Of a DNA stretch of 64,000 bases, positions 62,232 through 64,000 are shown one piece after another. Made by a program: the position numbers and the translations under genes. The stretch comes from Ilex aquifolium (Eukaryota > Streptophyta > Magnoliopsida > Aquifoliales > Aquifoliaceae): assembly GCA_951799425.1 (NCBI GenBank), contig OX637397.1, forward strand, positions 5,571,001 to 5,635,000, in the 5' to 3' direction. A model generated the notes under the pieces. That model saw nothing but the letters and a program-made list of their open reading frames with translations, ran no database searches and was not told the DNA's origin. Each line of letters begins with the position of its first letter. The first letter of the stretch is position 1.

Positions 62232-64000
62232 TCATCTGAAAAGCATTTTAAGTTCTTCAATCCTAGCTGATCGGACTTCCTCGTCGGTGAGGGCTCCGGC
62301 GATCATCCGTTGCTTTCTTGCTTGAACTTGTTGCATCCGCTCTTCCACCGTGTCCTGCAACCATTATATAAAAACTCAAATTCAAGATACTTATAATCAT
62401 TTGCAAACCATGCACATAATCCGAGGCTATAATAGACACATCAAAAAAAAAAATTTGTTGGAATAAAGCATCTCACCTTGACAATGAATCTTCTAACGCA
62501 AACTGTTCTTTTTTGACCAATACGATGAATTCGCATTATCGCCTGTTCCTCTACTGCAGGATTCCACCATGGATCCTATACAATATGAGAGATGTAACAA
62601 TTCAAATACCAGGACAGAAGGAAAAATAAGTTGAAAAAGAAAGCAAAGAATATAGATGAAAGAAAGAACAAGAGAAGCAAAGATATAATTGTTTACCATG
62701 AGAAAAACATTAGAAGCTGCAGTCAAATTCAAGCCCACACCACCAGCTTTCAGTGACATTAACAATACCTGGAAAATGTAAATACAATCAGATCTAGCAT
62801 TTGATCAGCAACAACATTGAATCAGTATCAAACAGCCAAACCATCAGGAATGATTTGAAGAAACAGAGAAATAAGGCCTAAACCAATTAATAGTACTTAC
62901 CATTTTGTCTCTGGTCTCACTGAACTCCTTTAAGACCCTCTCTCTTTGTTTTTGAGACAATTTCCCATCAAACCTTAAGAACAAAATTCCTCTTCTCCTA
63001 AGGGGGATCTCCAAAAGATCCAAAAAAGAAGTCCACTGGCTAAAGACAATGCTCTTTTCTCCAGAACCTGAATGAATTGTACGTTCCAAGCAATCCAAGA
63101 TCTTTGAAACCTTGGAAGACTCCTTCCAGTTCTTCTCAACATCAACTCTGAACCGCTTTGCAGATGGGCAGGTAATTAGTTCAGTTTTCTTAATCAGTTG
63201 CCTACATATTGGGCATAGCCCACATGATGGTGTTCGCCAGCATGAGAAAAGACACTCCCTGCACATCCTATGTGCACAAGGTGTGAGCACAGGGTCATCT
63301 GCAGACTCCAGGCATATAGGGCACTCTGTGTTTTCACCCTGCCGGAGACCCTCAACAACCTCTTGAACATATGCTTCACTTGGAACTTTCTGAGAGGCAG
63401 AATCAGGATTCACCTCAAGGAACCTTCTGGCAAGTTTGTTCAGGTCAGCATATTCTTGTGAATCACCTCGGCTGCAGATTTTAGAGAACTGAATGATGTC
63501 AGATGAAACATGAAAAGCAAAATCAAAGAAAAACAAGTGTAAAGGACGGGTATGGTGTTCCCAATAGGTTACAAAAATTGCAAATGCATGCCCACCTCAT
63601 AACAAGAAATGGGTCGTTGCAACACTGCCTCAATCGAAGCAGCAGCTCAAGAATATTTGCATAATTGTGAAGAACTTTGCCTTGTGCCACAAACTGGTCA
63701 AACTGGACCTGTTTATATTTCAGAAAAGATGTAAGCTTCAATCTTCAAAGGGGGAATGACAAGGAAATATCAGAATACAAAGACGATTTAAATCACTGAA
63801 ATGATTGATCACCATATTTAATCATTCAAAATTACTGTAGTTATCATAATAGTGATATGCATATCTTTTTTAAGGTTTAGGCATAAAACATTCATTCTGC
63901 ATGCTAAAATGGATCTTACTTTTGATCTCCTGAAGAGGGCATCATAAAAATCATGTTCAGCTTCTGTTTGTTCACACTCAATGACTTGGATATCAGTTGG
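62232..64000 (-). CDS. RAD5A: RAD5-like SNF2 helicase / RING E3 ligase (3' part only)
   Basis: Nuclear SNF2-family translocase and ubiquitin ligase for error-free post-replication repair. Six exons (minus strand) join in phase: 63920-64000 (continues off the window), 63596-63708, 62901-63471, 62697-62768, 62477-62575 and 62232-62354, with GT-AG introns. The frame gives the end of the SNF2 N-lobe ([32 protein letters not shown]). A C3HC4 RING follows ([39 protein letters not shown]). Then comes the helicase C-lobe ([20 protein letters not shown], motif [16 protein letters not shown], motif [17 protein letters not shown]) and the C-terminus [25 protein letters not shown] inside the SNF2 domain identifies the RAD5/HLTF/RAD16 group; the C-terminus and [13 protein letters not shown] favour RAD5A. 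The HIRAN domain would lie outside the window. Confidence 0.9.

Overview
This window is nuclear DNA of a flowering plant, very probably a eudicot. The evidence is spliced plant genes (an ETR2-type ethylene receptor, a DUF3475/DUF668 protein, a RAD5-type SNF2/RING helicase), a Tat-lineage Ty3/gypsy retrotransposon, plant tRNA-type SINEs and many TIR elements. I cannot name the species. There are no bacterial operons, CRISPR arrays or rRNA genes. Only four real host genes are visible; more than half of the window is mobile or repetitive DNA.

Layout. (1) 1-1143: AT-rich spacer with an inverted-repeat MITE. (2) 1144-24776: what I read as ONE giant (about 23.6 kb) non-autonomous Mutator-like element. 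It has GGGT...ACCC termini with related inverted ends, flanked by an identical 9-bp duplication, ttttttata. Inside, in order: a 22-bp G-rich minisatellite array (1818-3803); about 7 kb of AT-rich foldback micro-repeats; a low-copy core (about 10.7-18.3 kb) with fragments of host genes (a brassinosteroid-signalling-kinase exon, a DRM-type de novo DNA methyltransferase fragment, an unidentified terminal exon on the minus strand); a 942-bp tandem repeat (18.3-21.9 kb); and a second 22-bp minisatellite array in the same orientation (21917-24612). (3) 24786-29100: nested hAT, MULE and PIF/Harbinger elements, several with perfect target duplications. (4) 29190-33650: the ethylene receptor gene with a leader intron, upstream ORFs, two coding exons and a receiver domain. 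(5) 33650-41161: spacer with a SINE, a 3.5-kb decayed PIF/Harbinger element carrying a transposase remnant and a nested solo LTR, and a small foldback MITE. (6) 41162-42952: DUF3475/DUF668 gene on the minus strand. (7) 43055-49488: spacer with a SINE, a gctcg-type MITE, a duplicated GGT-rich microsatellite block and a CT microsatellite. (8) 49489-60153: an almost complete but decayed Tat-type gypsy element with two 750-bp LTRs, gag, pol, an 84-bp tandem repeat and a three-exon antisense gene with its own TATA box. (9) 60693-60998: a small uncharacterised minus-strand gene with a MULE-type MITE just upstream. (10) 62232-64000: the 3' half of a RAD5-like gene on the minus strand, running off the window.

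The host genes are independent units of ethylene perception, an uncharacterised growth-related family and post-replication DNA repair. The most notable biology is in the mobile DNA: a giant element that carries part of a methyltransferase family which silences transposons, and a retrotransposon whose nonsense codons look like the product of cytosine methylation and deamination.
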